Of a stretch of 64,000 bases of DNA, positions 8,394 to 17,801 are shown piece after piece. Below the pieces are notes generated by a model. The model saw nothing but the letters and a program-made list of their open reading frames with translations. It did no database searches and was not told the origin of the DNA. Both the position numbers and the translations under genes were made by a program. Position 1 is the stretch's first letter. The number at the start of each line of letters is the position of its first letter. Source of the DNA: Candidatus Latescibacterota bacterium (GTDB taxonomy: Bacteria; Latescibacterota; UBA2968; UBA8231); assembly GCA_022820485.1 (NCBI GenBank), contig JAJEFJ010000103.1:186001-250000 (forward strand). Direction: 5' to 3'.

Positions 8394-9326
8394 GTGATTG
8401 AAGTACGCGAACTGTCCAAACACTACGGAGATGTCGTCGCCGTGGAGAATGTGTCCTTTAATGTTGACAAGGGCGTCGTCCTCGGTTTCCTCGGGCCGAA
8501 TGGCGCGGGCAAGACTACGACGATGCGCATACTTACCTGTTATTTGCCACCTTCGCAGGGCGAGGCCAAAGTCGCTGGTTTCGACATCATCGAAGAATCT
8601 ATGGAGGTGCGCAAGCGCATCGGCTATCTGCCCGAACAGCCGCCGCTCTACCACGATATGACGGTAAACGCCTATTTGCGCTTTGTCGCCAAAATCAAGG
8701 GCGTGCCCAGCGCGGCTCTCAACAGCCGGATCGACGACACCATGGAAAAAACCGGCATTGCCCACCAGCGGCACACAGTGATCGGCCACCTGTCCAAGGG
8801 CTACCGGCAGCGCGTCGGTTTGGCCCAGGCCCTCGTCCACGAGCCGGAGGTGCTCATCCTCGACGAGCCGACGGTGGGCCTCGATCCCAAGCAGATCATC
8901 GAAATCCGCGAGGTCATCAAGGGGCTGGGGGGCGACCACACGGTCATTCTCAGCACTCACATCCTGTCGGAAGTGAGCATGACCTGCGGGCACGTGGCGA
9001 TCATCAACAACGGCCGCATCGCCGGCCAGGGCACGCCCGAAAGCCTCATGGCCCAGCTCAAGGAGGGCGAAGTGCTGCGCGCCCAAATAGATGGCCCCAG
9101 CGAGCAGGTGCTGGACATGATCGGCCAGCTAGAGGGCGTGCTGGAGGTGGAAGCCGGTGGTGAAGAGGGCGCGTATGTGGTGACGAGCACCCCCGGTGCT
9201 GACGTGCGCGACGACCTGACCCGCAAGGTCGTGGAAAGCGGCTTCAGCCTGCGCGAATTGCGGCCGCTCGACATGACCCTCGAAGACATTTTCCTGAGCC
9301 TGACTAGCGAGGAGGTAGCAGCTTAA
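8394..9326 (+). CDS. ABC transporter ATP-binding protein, GldA-like
   Basis: 310 residues. Walker A GPNGAGKTTT, Q-loop region YLPEQPPLY, signature LSKGYRQRVGLAQAL (LSGGQ variant LSKGY), Walker B VLILDEPTVGLDP and the switch histidine in STHILSE are all present. The C-terminal 80 residues are the domain typical of gliding-associated and copper-type (NosF/GldA) ATPases. An AGGAGG at 8381 sets the GTG start at 8394. With the next two genes it forms a GldA-GldF-GldG-type exporter; in Bacteroidetes this set is linked to gliding, but in other phyla it occurs without motility, and the substrate is unknown. Confidence 0.92.
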   Translation: MIEVRELSKHYGDVVAVENVSFNVDKGVVLGFLGPNGAGKTTTMRILTCYLPPSQGEAKVAGFDIIEESMEVRKRIGYLPEQPPLYHDMTVNAYLRFVAKIKGVPSAALNSRIDDTMEKTGIAHQRHTVIGHLSKGYRQRVGLAQALVHEPEVLILDEPTVGLDPKQIIEIREVIKGLGGDHTVILSTHILSEVSMTCGHVAIINNGRIAGQGTPESLMAQLKEGEVLRAQIDGPSEQVLDMIGQLEGVLEVEAGGEEGAYVVTSTPGADVRDDLTRKVVESGFSLRELRPLDMTLEDIFLSLTSEEVAA

Positions 9327-9327
9327 C

Positions 9328-10110
9328 ATGCGTAATTTTGCCGCCGTGTACACCAAGGAGATGCGCTCCTATTTTGTTTCGCCGGTCGCCTATGTGATCG
9401 CTGGCGTGTTCCTGTTTCTTTCGGGCTATCTGTTCCGCAACATCCTGATGCAGTTCAACCTCTGGTGCTTGCAGTTTGGCCAGCGGGCGCAGATGGGCAT
9501 GGGGGGGATGCCGGCACTCAATCTCAACGAGATGGTCATTACCCAATTCTTCGCGGTCATGGACTTCATCTGGCTGTTGGTCATCCCCATGCTGACCATG
9601 CGGCTGTTTGCCGAGGAGAAGAAGTCGGGCACCATCGAATTGCTGATGACCTCGCCGCTGCGCACCATTGAGGTGATGCTGGGCAAGTTTTTTGCCTGCT
9701 TTTCGCTCTACGGCATCATCGTCAGCCTGACGCTGATTTACTTTCTCATCCTCGAAGTGTATGGTTCGCCCGACTGGGGGCCGATTTTTTCCGGCTACTT
9801 AGGCTACTTGTTCCTCGGAGCGACCTTTATATCCGTGGGCATCTTGGCCTCGGCGCTGACTGAAAATCAGATCGTCGCCGTGCTTTTAACCTTTGGCATG
9901 TTGCTCCTGTTTTGGCTCATCGACTGGTCGGCGAGCTTTGCTGGCCCGACAGCCGCCAAAATCCTGCAGTACCTCTCCTTTATAGCACACCTCGAAGATT
10001 TCCAGCGCGGCGTCATCGACACCAAGGACGTGGTGTTCTACCTGAGCTTTACATTTTTCTGCTTGTTTTTGACCACGCGCGTCATTGAATCGCGGAGATG
10101 GAGGCGCTGA
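9328..10110 (+). CDS. ABC transporter permease, GldF/ABC-2 type
   Basis: 260 residues with six predicted membrane segments (for example FVSPVAYVIAGVFLFLSGYLF near residue 10 and the YLGYLFLGATFISVGILASAL region near 150). The motif LLVIPMLTMRLFAEEKKSGTIELL is the ABC-2 permease signature seen in GldF and NosY. It begins one base after the ATPase stop and is followed 2 bases later by the GldG-like gene, which fits a single membrane complex. Start fixed by position after the ATPase. Confidence 0.9.
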   Translation: MRNFAAVYTKEMRSYFVSPVAYVIAGVFLFLSGYLFRNILMQFNLWCLQFGQRAQMGMGGMPALNLNEMVITQFFAVMDFIWLLVIPMLTMRLFAEEKKSGTIELLMTSPLRTIEVMLGKFFACFSLYGIIVSLTLIYFLILEVYGSPDWGPIFSGYLGYLFLGATFISVGILASALTENQIVAVLLTFGMLLLFWLIDWSASFAGPTAAKILQYLSFIAHLEDFQRGVIDTKDVVFYLSFTFFCLFLTTRVIESRRWRR

Positions 10111-10112
10111 GC

Positions 10113-13100
10113 ATGAAGGCATATACCACGCCCTTGGGGCTGGTCGGCGCGGCGCTGATGGTCGCGGGTGGCACGGCCTATTTGCTCAATGCCGAGAGCG
10201 GCTCAATCGGGCTTTTTAACTTGGCACTTGGTGCCCTGATGGTGGCCGCGGCCGGCCTGCTCAATCCGGCGCTTTTCCGCCAGTACGGCCGCTGGCTCAA
10301 CGCCTTTTGGGGCGGTATCATGGTCTTTGGCATTGTGGCCATGGTCAATTTTTTGGGCAACCGCTATCCCGAGCGCTTCGACCTGACTGAGGGCCAGCTG
10401 CACAGCCTCGCCGACCTGACGGTGGAGACGCTCAAGGCACTGGACAGGGACGTCCACGCCCTCGCCTTTATGGAGGGGGGAGAAAACGCCGAACTCGATT
10501 TGCTGCTGGCCGAGTTGGAGACGTATAACACTCGCTTCAGCTACGAATTTATTGACCCAGACCGCGACCCGCGCCGCACCGAGGCCTACGGCATCCGCCG
10601 CTACGACACGCTGGTGTTGGAAAGCGGCGACAAACAACAGCAGATCACCGAGCTTGAAGAGCGCGAGATCGTCAACTCGCTACTCAAGCTGACGCGCGAG
10701 CGCCAAGACCGGATCTACCTAACAGTAGGGCACGGCGAGCGCCAACTCGCCAACCAACCCGATGGGCTAGAGCAGCTACAGGTCCAATTGGCGGCGATCG
10801 ACTACGCGGTCGAGGATTCGCTGTTCCTCGCCCGCGAGGGGGCAGTGCCCGAAAATTGCGCCGTGCTGGTCATCGCTGGCCCGCGTACGCCCTTCTTCCC
10901 GGTGGAAGTCGAGGCCATCCGCGCTTACCTAGCGGAAGGCGGTGCCCTGCTGTTGCTCTTGGATCCGCTCGCCGACAGCGGCTTAGCCGAGCTGTTGGGC
11001 GAGTGGGGCGTGGCGGTCGGCGACGACTTCGTCATCGACACCAGCGGCATTGGCTCGCTCTTTGGCCTCGACTTTACTACGCCGGTTGCCCTCTCTTACG
11101 GCGATCATCCGATCACGCGCAAACACCAAGGCGTGATGACCTTCTTCCAACTCGGGCGCTCAGTGCGCTTTGACGAAGGCAGCGGCCGCGAGGGCGGCCC
11201 CTTGGTTATGACCTCGGAGGCCGGTTGGGCCGAGACCGACTTGAGTGTGCTCACCAGCGAAGGCAATCAGACGGTCAAGCTCGACGAGGGCGTCGATCAG
11301 CCCGGGCCGGTACCCTTGGCCGTCGCCGCCCGCGACATTGAGGCGGGGGGCCGCTTGGTCGTCTTTGGGGACTCAGATTTTGCCACTAACCAGTACTTCG
11401 GCGTCCAGGGCAATGGCGACTTAGTGCTCAACGCCCTGAGTTGGCTGGCCGAGGACGAGGCCCTGATCTCGATTCGCCCCCGCGAGCCGGGCCACAACCC
11501 CATCGCCCTGACCGAAAGCGACAGCGAGTGGATTTTCTGGCTCAGTGTGGTACTCTACCCGGGGTTGATCGCTTTGGTCGGCATTGTGGTCGTCTCGCGC
11601 AAGGGGCGCTGGAGTTTGGCCGACTTGAGCGCGGCCGGGTTGGGCATTGTGATTTCGCTCGGCATTGCCGCGCTGATCAACTTCCTCGGCGACCGCTACC
11701 ACCTCCGCAAGGACATGACGGCCGACGCGCTCTTTACGCTGTCGGACGACACCCACCGGCTCCTCTCACCCCTCGCAGACAACGGTCAGTACGTCAGCGT
11801 CAAGACCTTCATGGGCGAGATGGAGAACATGCGCTTTGAGGATCTCTTAAAGGAATACAGCTATGTATCGTCCAACTTCGACTACGAGTTGCTCGATCCG
11901 CAGAAAAACCGGCTGCGCGTCGAGCAGAACAACATCCGCGAGCGCGGGACTTCGATTATTGAAGTGATCGACGAAGGGCAAGTGCGCACGGAGCGCATTA
12001 CCGCCCAGAGCGAAGAGGCGTTGAGCAATGCCATTCTCAAGGCGCTCAAAGGCCGCGAGCTAAGGGCCTATTTCACCAGCGGCCACGGCGAGGCCGAACT
12101 CGACCAAGTCGATGAGCTTGGCTATTCCACCCTCAAAGGCCGCCTCAAGGAGCTAAACTTCGCGGTCGAGGGAGGACTGATGCTCACCGAGCCGGTGCCC
12201 GACGATGCTACCTTAGTGGTAGTCTTGGGACCGAAGGAGCGCTTTGCCGCGGCTGAGGTTGAGGTGCTGGGGCAATACTTGGCTCGCGGGGGCAGCGTGC
12301 TGTTTTTGCTCGATCCGGGCCAGCCAACCGGACTCGAAGCGCTGTTGAACGAATACTCGGTCGAGCTGGGGCAGGACTTTGTCGTCGATTTGAGCGGCTT
12401 GGGTCAGCTTTTTGGCGCGGATGTCTCAGTGCCGGTGGTCATCAACTACGGCGATCACCCGATCACCGAAAAATTGTCAGGCGGTACGATGAGCTTCTTT
12501 CCGCTGGCGCGCTCGGTGCAGCTAACCGAACACCGGCTCAAGGAGCCGGATATCGCCGCGTTGGCGTACACCCACAAAAGCAGTTGGGGCGAAGCGGACC
12601 TTGCGCCCATAATGGGCGAGGGCGGCGAGGTGGATTTCGACCCGGAAGTAGATATGCGCGGCCCGGTGCCGCTGGGCGTGGCGGTCTCCGCAGCCGCTGA
12701 TACCAGCTTGGCACCCGAGGGGCGGACGCGACTGGTGGTCATCGGCGACGCGGATTTTGCCTCCAATCAGTACTTTGCCCAGCAGGCCAATGGCGAGCTA
12801 TTCCTCGGCAGCGTCAGTTGGCTCACCGAGGATGAAGACCGCTTGACCATTGCCGACAAGCAACCTGCCTTTAACCCCATCAACCTGATCGGCAATCAGG
12901 GCGCGGTCATCCTCTGGGTCTCGGTGTTCATCGTGCCGTTTGCGGTCGCTTTGTCGGGCATGGTCATGGTGCTCCGGCGCGGCTATCAGACCTATGCCGA
13001 GGGCTTTGTCTCGTGGTTGGTGTACACCTTTTGGGGCAATGCGATGTTCTTCTTCATCAGCGGTATCATTGCCACCAGCGAGGGAGCGATTTTTGAGGGC

Positions 13101-13364
13101 GAGGTCAAATTGATCGCAGCCTTGGCCTCGGCGGCCATTGGCTACGGACTCTATCGGCACGCAGCGTGGGCTTGGCAATCCGGCTTGGTGTTTGCGGTGC
13201 TGTGCGCCGGCGTGGTCGCGCTGACGATTTTTACCGGTGCGAGCCTTGGTTTCTCGCTGATTCCCAACGAGACGGTCCAACTGATCTACGCCGCGGTTTT
13301 TGTGGTCAACGCGGCTATTCTCGTGTGGATTAAAAAGGTCTTTGTCCAAGAGGAGCAAGCATGA
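10113..13364 (+). CDS. Double-length GldG-like ABC auxiliary protein (tandem duplication)
   Basis: 1083 residues, about twice the usual GldG length. Two membrane segments open the protein, followed by a GldG-type extracytoplasmic domain (residues about 80-470), two more membrane segments (about 475-545), a second copy of the same domain (about 540-930) and a C-terminal set of membrane helices. The duplication is plain: NFLGNRYPERFDLT and NFLGDRYHLRKDMT, YGDHPITRKHQG and YGDHPITEKLSG, FGDSDFATNQYF and IGDADFASNQYF occur in the same order. GldG is the substrate-facing partner of the GldA/GldF exporter. GGAGG at 10100 sets the ATG at 10113. The two halves have diverged, so the fusion is not recent. 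Confidence 0.85.
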   Translation: MKAYTTPLGLVGAALMVAGGTAYLLNAESGSIGLFNLALGALMVAAAGLLNPALFRQYGRWLNAFWGGIMVFGIVAMVNFLGNRYPERFDLTEGQLHSLADLTVETLKALDRDVHALAFMEGGENAELDLLLAELETYNTRFSYEFIDPDRDPRRTEAYGIRRYDTLVLESGDKQQQITELEEREIVNSLLKLTRERQDRIYLTVGHGERQLANQPDGLEQLQVQLAAIDYAVEDSLFLAREGAVPENCAVLVIAGPRTPFFPVEVEAIRAYLAEGGALLLLLDPLADSGLAELLGEWGVAVGDDFVIDTSGIGSLFGLDFTTPVALSYGDHPITRKHQGVMTFFQLGRSVRFDEGSGREGGPLVMTSEAGWAETDLSVLTSEGNQTVKLDEGVDQPGPVPLAVAARDIEAGGRLVVFGDSDFATNQYFGVQGNGDLVLNALSWLAEDEALISIRPREPGHNPIALTESDSEWIFWLSVVLYPGLIALVGIVVVSRKGRWSLADLSAAGLGIVISLGIAALINFLGDRYHLRKDMTADALFTLSDDTHRLLSPLADNGQYVSVKTFMGEMENMRFEDLLKEYSYVSSNFDYELLDPQKNRLRVEQNNIRERGTSIIEVIDEGQVRTERITAQSEEALSNAILKALKGRELRAYFTSGHGEAELDQVDELGYSTLKGRLKELNFAVEGGLMLTEPVPDDATLVVVLGPKERFAAAEVEVLGQYLARGGSVLFLLDPGQPTGLEALLNEYSVELGQDFVVDLSGLGQLFGADVSVPVVINYGDHPITEKLSGGTMSFFPLARSVQLTEHRLKEPDIAALAYTHKSSWGEADLAPIMGEGGEVDFDPEVDMRGPVPLGVAVSAAADTSLAPEGRTRLVVIGDADFASNQYFAQQANGELFLGSVSWLTEDEDRLTIADKQPAFNPINLIGNQGAVILWVSVFIVPFAVALSGMVMVLRRGYQTYAEGFVSWLVYTFWGNAMFFFISGIIATSEGAIFEGEVKLIAALASAAIGYGLYRHAAWAWQSGLVFAVLCAGVVALTIFTGASLGFSLIPNETVQLIYAAVFVVNAAILVWIKKVFVQEEQA

Positions 13365-14779
13365 AATTCAAGACCAATATCGCAATCGGTGCCGTCTTTG
13401 TGGCGCTGTTGGCCTTTGTCTATTTCTACGAGATCAAAGGCGGCGAGGAGCGCCGCCAAGAAGCCGAAAAATCCAAGCAGCTATTCGTCTTCCAAGAAGA
13501 TGATGCACAGCGGCTTGAACTGTTGCGCGGCGACGATGCCTTGGTGTTGGACAAGGGGACGGGCGGCTGGAATCTGAGCGCGCCCATGACCGACGGCGCG
13601 GACCAAGAAGCCGTAGAGCGCTACTTGCGCAATTTGCTTGAGTGCGAGCGGGAAAAGGTGGTCGTCGATAGCGCGGCTGCGAGCGCAGAGCAAGCCGCCC
13701 AATACGGGCTTGACGCGCCGAGGCTCAAAGTGCGGCTGCAAACCGAGGGCGGCGCTGAGCAGGTGGTGGCTTTCGGGGCGGACAGTCCCACCGACCGCTT
13801 CACGTACGCCCAACTGCAAGGCGACAATCCCGAGATTTTCGTGGTGCGCGCTTGGCGCTTCGACAACCTCGACAAGCGCGCTTTTGACTTGCGTGACCGC
13901 CGGGTGCTGGCCTTTGCCAAAGACGAGGTGATGCAGGTGCAGCGGTGGGGTGCGGGCGGTGCGACTGTGCTAGCGCGGGCCGAGCCTGACTGGCAAATGC
14001 GCGAGCCGGTAACCGCTCGGGCCGCCGCCGCCGCGGTCGATGGCTTGCTCGACAAAATCGACCAAGCCGAGATCGAGGCTTTTGTCGCCGAAGATCCAGA
14101 TACCAGCGCCTTGGCCGCTTACGGCTTAGGGGAGCGCGCGTCGCAGGTGGAGATCGCCCTGCTCGTCGGCGAGGATCGGGCTGAGAAGCGCTTGGCCATT
14201 GGCGGCGCGGACGAACAGGGCCGTTGGTACGCGCGCGACGCCAGCCGGCCGCAAGTCTTCTTGGTCGATTCGACGCTGGTGCAAGAGCTTACCAAGGGCA
14301 TCTCCGACCTGCGCGACAAAAAGCCCTTGCGTTTCGAGCGCGAGCAGGTCGAGCGCATCGTCTTGACTCGCGGGGCTGCACCCGCATTTGCGGCCAACAA
14401 GGATACCAGCGGTGTGTGGCACTTGTCCGAGCCTATGGGGCGCGATGCTAAATCATGGAAGCTCAACAGTCTCCTGAGCGACTTGGAGCAACTCGAAGTC
14501 GAGGATTTTGCCGAGGAATTGCCCGCCGAGGCCGCGCCTGCCTTCAGCATTGAATTGCTAGGCGAGGGGCAAGCCTTGCTGACCACTCGCTTTAGTGCCG
14601 CCGCCGGAACCTCGTACTTACAACAGGAAGGCGACGACGCAGTGTACGTTGTGAGTGGAGATGACTTCGCCGAGTTGGATTTGGATATAGACGACGTGGC
14701 GCAAGCTCCCAAAAAGCCGGCTGCACCCGCCGCCAGCAGCGAAGAAGACCCCGACGACGGCGGCGCTGACAGTCCGTAA
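13361..14779 (+). CDS. DUF4340 domain-containing protein
   Basis: 472 residues with one N-terminal membrane segment (NIAIGAVFVALLAFVYFYEI) and a large extracytoplasmic part containing two repeats of the DUF4340 unit: each has a W-x-L/M-x-x-P element (WNLSAPMTDGAD and WQMREPVTARAA, also WHLSEPMGRDAK) and an AxYGLxxP-like element. It overlaps the GldG-like gene by ATGA. DUF4340 proteins are regular neighbours of the GldAFG-type exporter and probably belong to its periplasmic assembly; the biochemical role is unknown. The tail is rich in acidic and alanine residues. Confidence 0.85.
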   Translation: MKFKTNIAIGAVFVALLAFVYFYEIKGGEERRQEAEKSKQLFVFQEDDAQRLELLRGDDALVLDKGTGGWNLSAPMTDGADQEAVERYLRNLLECEREKVVVDSAAASAEQAAQYGLDAPRLKVRLQTEGGAEQVVAFGADSPTDRFTYAQLQGDNPEIFVVRAWRFDNLDKRAFDLRDRRVLAFAKDEVMQVQRWGAGGATVLARAEPDWQMREPVTARAAAAAVDGLLDKIDQAEIEAFVAEDPDTSALAAYGLGERASQVEIALLVGEDRAEKRLAIGGADEQGRWYARDASRPQVFLVDSTLVQELTKGISDLRDKKPLRFEREQVERIVLTRGAAPAFAANKDTSGVWHLSEPMGRDAKSWKLNSLLSDLEQLEVEDFAEELPAEAAPAFSIELLGEGQALLTTRFSAAAGTSYLQQEGDDAVYVVSGDDFAELDLDIDDVAQAPKKPAAPAASSEEDPDDGGADSP

Positions 14780-15711
14780 TGTATCTCGGCGGTCTGCTCG
14801 CCGCGCTAGTCGTCCTCACCGGGGGACTGCACGCCCAAGTCCCTCGGGTCGAGGCGGCCTTGGATACTGCGGCTGCTCGGGTCGGCGATCCCATCCGCCT
14901 GACGCTGACGCTCCACCACGACGCCACCGCGCGTCCCGAGGCCCCGGATCTATCCCAGATCCTAGGAGATTTTGCTCCCCGTTGCGCCGACTGGCATCAA
15001 CGCGAGGTCGCGACTGAATTCGAGCTAGCGCAAGAATGCGAACTGCGTCTCTACGAACTGGGGCGACACGATGTACCAGCCGTGGCCGTGCCCTTTGTCA
15101 CTGCTGCGGGCGATACGCTCCTGCGCGCGACCCAACCCTTAGCCATAGAAGTCATCAGCGCCCGAGGCGAAGGGGAGGACCAACTACGCGACATCAAACC
15201 GCCCGTGCTCATCAGCGGGGGAGTGCCGTTGTGGGTGGTCGTCGCAATCGGCCTGCTGGCGTTGGCGCTTTGTGCGCTCGGCGGCGTTTGGCTCTGGCGT
15301 CGCCGCACCCGCACCCCAGAGCCTCCACCTCCGCCCGAGCCGATAGACTACGCGGCTGAATTCGCGCGCATCGCCGAGAGCGGCCTGCTGGAGCGCGGCG
15401 AGTTCAAAACATACTACTCGCTGCTGTCGGAAAATCTACGCCGCTTCTTGGAGGAGAGCCTGGCAGTTGAGGCCATGGAGCAGACCACGTCTGAGTTGGC
15501 GGACGCGCTGCGGGGGGCTGAAGTCGATACCGCGCTTAGGCAGCAGATCATCGACTATTTGGCCGCGGCCGACTTGGTGAAATTCGCCCGCTTTCATCCG
15601 GCGCTGGACGAGGCCCGGCGCGCACCAGACGGTGGCCTAGCTATATTGCGCGCTATTGAGGAGGCGGTCGCAAGCCGCGCTGTTGAGGTCCATGCAGAAC
15701 ATCCGGTTTGA
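14779..15711 (+). CDS. BatD/DUF4381-like membrane protein
   Basis: 310 residues: a signal peptide (LLAALVVLTGGLHA), a beta-sandwich domain of about 110 residues like one BatD repeat (RVGDPIRLTLTLHHDA), one membrane segment near residues 150-172, then a helical cytosolic tail of about 130 residues beginning after a proline-rich linker (PEPPPPPEP). The tail, with YYSLLSENLRRFLEESL and TSELADAL, resembles DUF4381 proteins found between DUF58 and BatA. The start ATG shares one base with the preceding stop (TAATG). Its role is probably structural, linking the periplasmic and cytosolic parts of the MoxR/Bat machinery. Confidence 0.72.
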   Translation: MYLGGLLAALVVLTGGLHAQVPRVEAALDTAAARVGDPIRLTLTLHHDATARPEAPDLSQILGDFAPRCADWHQREVATEFELAQECELRLYELGRHDVPAVAVPFVTAAGDTLLRATQPLAIEVISARGEGEDQLRDIKPPVLISGGVPLWVVVAIGLLALALCALGGVWLWRRRTRTPEPPPPPEPIDYAAEFARIAESGLLERGEFKTYYSLLSENLRRFLEESLAVEAMEQTTSELADALRGAEVDTALRQQIIDYLAAADLVKFARFHPALDEARRAPDGGLAILRAIEEAVASRAVEVHAEHPV

Positions 15712-16696
15712 GAATCCCGAGTGGCTGTTGTTGCTGCTGCTGTTACCCGTCTTGCTCTACAGCTATGTGCGCGCGCACCGGGGCCGCCGGAGCAGCGTGC
15801 AGTTTTCCGACCTCGGCGTGTTGCGCCGCGCCACCGCATCGCTGTGGACCAAGCTCCGGCACGGCCTCCTCGTCTTGAAGCTACTTGGCTTGAGTTGTCT
15901 CATTGTAGCTATGGCCCGCCCACAGGCCGGGCGCGAGGTGCGGGAAATATCGGGCGAGGGCATCGACATCATGCTGACGTTAGACATTTCGTCGAGTATG
16001 GAGTTAAACGACCTAGACGAGGGCCAGAAGAGCCGCTTGCAGGTGGCCAAGGAAGTGGTGGCCGACTTTATCGCCGGCCGCCATAGCGACCGCATCGGCA
16101 TGGTTGTCTTTGCCGGTGAGAGCTTCACCCAGTGCCCGCTGACCCTCGACTATCGAGTGCTGTTGGAGTTTCTCGAGGGCGTGGAGATCGCCAGCGAGGA
16201 ATGGGATGGCACAGCCATTGGCATGGCGCTGATCAACGCCTGCAACCGCCTGCGCGACTCGGATGCCGAGAGCAAGGTGATTATCCTGCTGACCGATGGC
16301 GTGAACAACGCCGGTGAGGTCGAGCCGTTGACCGCGGCTGAGGTGGCCGCGGCCGTGGGCATTCGGGTCTATACGATTGGCGTGGGCAGCGATGGGGAGA
16401 TTCGCCGGCCCGTGCGCGGGGTGTTCGGCACCCGCTATCAGACCGTCCAAGTGGAAATCGACGAGGAGACTTTACAGGAGGTGGCGGCGCGCACCGGCGG
16501 CCAGTACTACCGAGCGACCAGCGAGGAAAAGCTAGAGGCCATCTACCGCGAGATCGGCGAGTTAGAGGCGACCGAGATCAAATCCGAAATCCACCTGAAC
16601 TACTCGGAGCGCTTCGCCTATTTTCTCTACGCGGGCTTGGGCTTGCTGTTGGTGGAGATGTTGTTGGCGAATACCCGTTTCCGCTCACTGCCTTGA
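15692..16696 (+). CDS. batA: BatA: VWA domain membrane protein
   Basis: 334 residues with two N-terminal membrane segments, a von Willebrand A domain and one C-terminal membrane segment. The metal-ion site is complete: DISSSM (DxSxS), the threonine in GTAIGMAL and the aspartate in LLTDGVNN. ATG 15692 is chosen with a TTGAGG ribosome site; the gene overlaps the upstream one by 20 bases. Bat proteins were named for aerotolerance in Bacteroides and act with MoxR in envelope stress resistance. Its nearest partner is batB, 82 bases downstream beyond a short repeat element. Confidence 0.9.
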   Translation: MQNIRFENPEWLLLLLLLPVLLYSYVRAHRGRRSSVQFSDLGVLRRATASLWTKLRHGLLVLKLLGLSCLIVAMARPQAGREVREISGEGIDIMLTLDISSSMELNDLDEGQKSRLQVAKEVVADFIAGRHSDRIGMVVFAGESFTQCPLTLDYRVLLEFLEGVEIASEEWDGTAIGMALINACNRLRDSDAESKVIILLTDGVNNAGEVEPLTAAEVAAAVGIRVYTIGVGSDGEIRRPVRGVFGTRYQTVQVEIDEETLQEVAARTGGQYYRATSEEKLEAIYREIGELEATEIKSEIHLNYSERFAYFLYAGLGLLLVEMLLANTRFRSLP

Positions 16697-16753
16697 TCCG
16701 CAGATGGACGCAGATGGGCGTAGAATCGTTCAGTCATTCAGGGTTGCTATATG
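16695..16753 (+). repeat. Intergenic repeat element, copy 1
   Basis: Starts inside the batA stop codon and fills most of the gap to batB. Its first 21 bases (ending CAGAT) are identical to those at 20379, and it shares a second block CAGTCATTCAG with that copy. The first block contains two near-repeats of CGCAGATGG / CGCAGATGG at about 11-base spacing. No protein is encoded. Confidence 0.7.
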
Positions 16754-16778
16754 ACAGGGATGCGTAAGGTCGGTTAAT

Positions 16779-17801
16779 ATGCGCTTTGCAAATTTATACA
16801 ATTTTTGGTTGCTGTTGCTGCTGCCCTTTTTGGCGGCCTTTTTTGCTTGGGCGCTCTGGGCACGCCGCCGCGCCTTAGCGCGTTTTGCCCACGGCCCGCT
16901 GGCCGAGAAGCTGACCCGCAACCTGAGCCGGGGCCGCCAGATGGGCAAGTGCGTCCTATTGGGATTGGGGACCTTTTTTGCGATCCTCGCACTGACCGGC
17001 CCCCAATTCGGCCCCCAACTCGAAATGGCCGAGCGCAAGGGCGTAGATGTGATGGTGGTGCTCGACGTGTCGCGCAGTATGCAGGCCGAGGACGTCAAGC
17101 CGAGCCGCTTGGCGCGGGCCAAATACCAAATTCGCGGCTTGTTGGACTTGCTGCGGGGTGATCGGGTCGGGTTGGTCGTCTTTGCTGGTAAGGCTTTTGT
17201 CCAATGTCCGTTGACGACCGACTACGGCGCGGTAGAGCTGTTTCTCGACGTGCTGGACGCCGGAGCCATACCCGTCCAGGGGACGGCCATTGGCGACGCG
17301 GTGCGGCTGGCCGTGCGCTCGTTTGAGGAAGGCGAGGGCCAGCACAAGGCCATCGTGCTGTTCACCGACGGCGAGGATCACGTGGGGCAACCGCTAGCCG
17401 CGGCGCAGACCGCCGCCGCACAGGGCGTCCGTCTCTTTGCCTTGGGGCTGGGGACTCCCGATGGCGAGCTAATTCCCACTGAGGAGGGTGGCGGCGTGAG
17501 CTTTCACAAGGACCAGCGCGGCCAATACGTCAAAACCCGGCTCGACGAGAGCACCTTGCAGGACATGGCGCTGGAGACGGGGGGCGATTACTTTCGCACT
17601 ACCTTGGGCGGTGCGGAATTGGAAGCTTTATATGGCCAGATCGCCGAGATGGATCAGCGCGAAATCGGCTCTACCCGCCTCACCCGCTATCAGGAGCGTT
17701 TCCAATGGCCTCTATTGTTGGCTCTTTGCTGTTTCTTCGCCGAGGCGTTCTTGGGCGATGCACGGGTGCAGGCCCGCGAGTGGAAGGGGCGGTTCGCCTG
17801 A
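16779..17801 (+). CDS. batB: BatB: VWA domain membrane protein
   Basis: 340 residues with the same plan as BatA: two N-terminal membrane segments (LYNFWLLLLLPFLAAFFAWAL and the segment near residue 55), a VWA domain and one C-terminal segment. The metal-ion site is DVSRSM (DxSxS), GTAIGDAV and LFTDGEDH, all intact. It is a paralogue of BatA and normally forms a complex with it. The gene ends in TGATG, where the next gene begins. The ribosome site before ATG 16779 is weak. Confidence 0.9.
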   Translation: MRFANLYNFWLLLLLPFLAAFFAWALWARRRALARFAHGPLAEKLTRNLSRGRQMGKCVLLGLGTFFAILALTGPQFGPQLEMAERKGVDVMVVLDVSRSMQAEDVKPSRLARAKYQIRGLLDLLRGDRVGLVVFAGKAFVQCPLTTDYGAVELFLDVLDAGAIPVQGTAIGDAVRLAVRSFEEGEGQHKAIVLFTDGEDHVGQPLAAAQTAAAQGVRLFALGLGTPDGELIPTEEGGGVSFHKDQRGQYVKTRLDESTLQDMALETGGDYFRTTLGGAELEALYGQIAEMDQREIGSTRLTRYQERFQWPLLLALCCFFAEAFLGDARVQAREWKGRFA

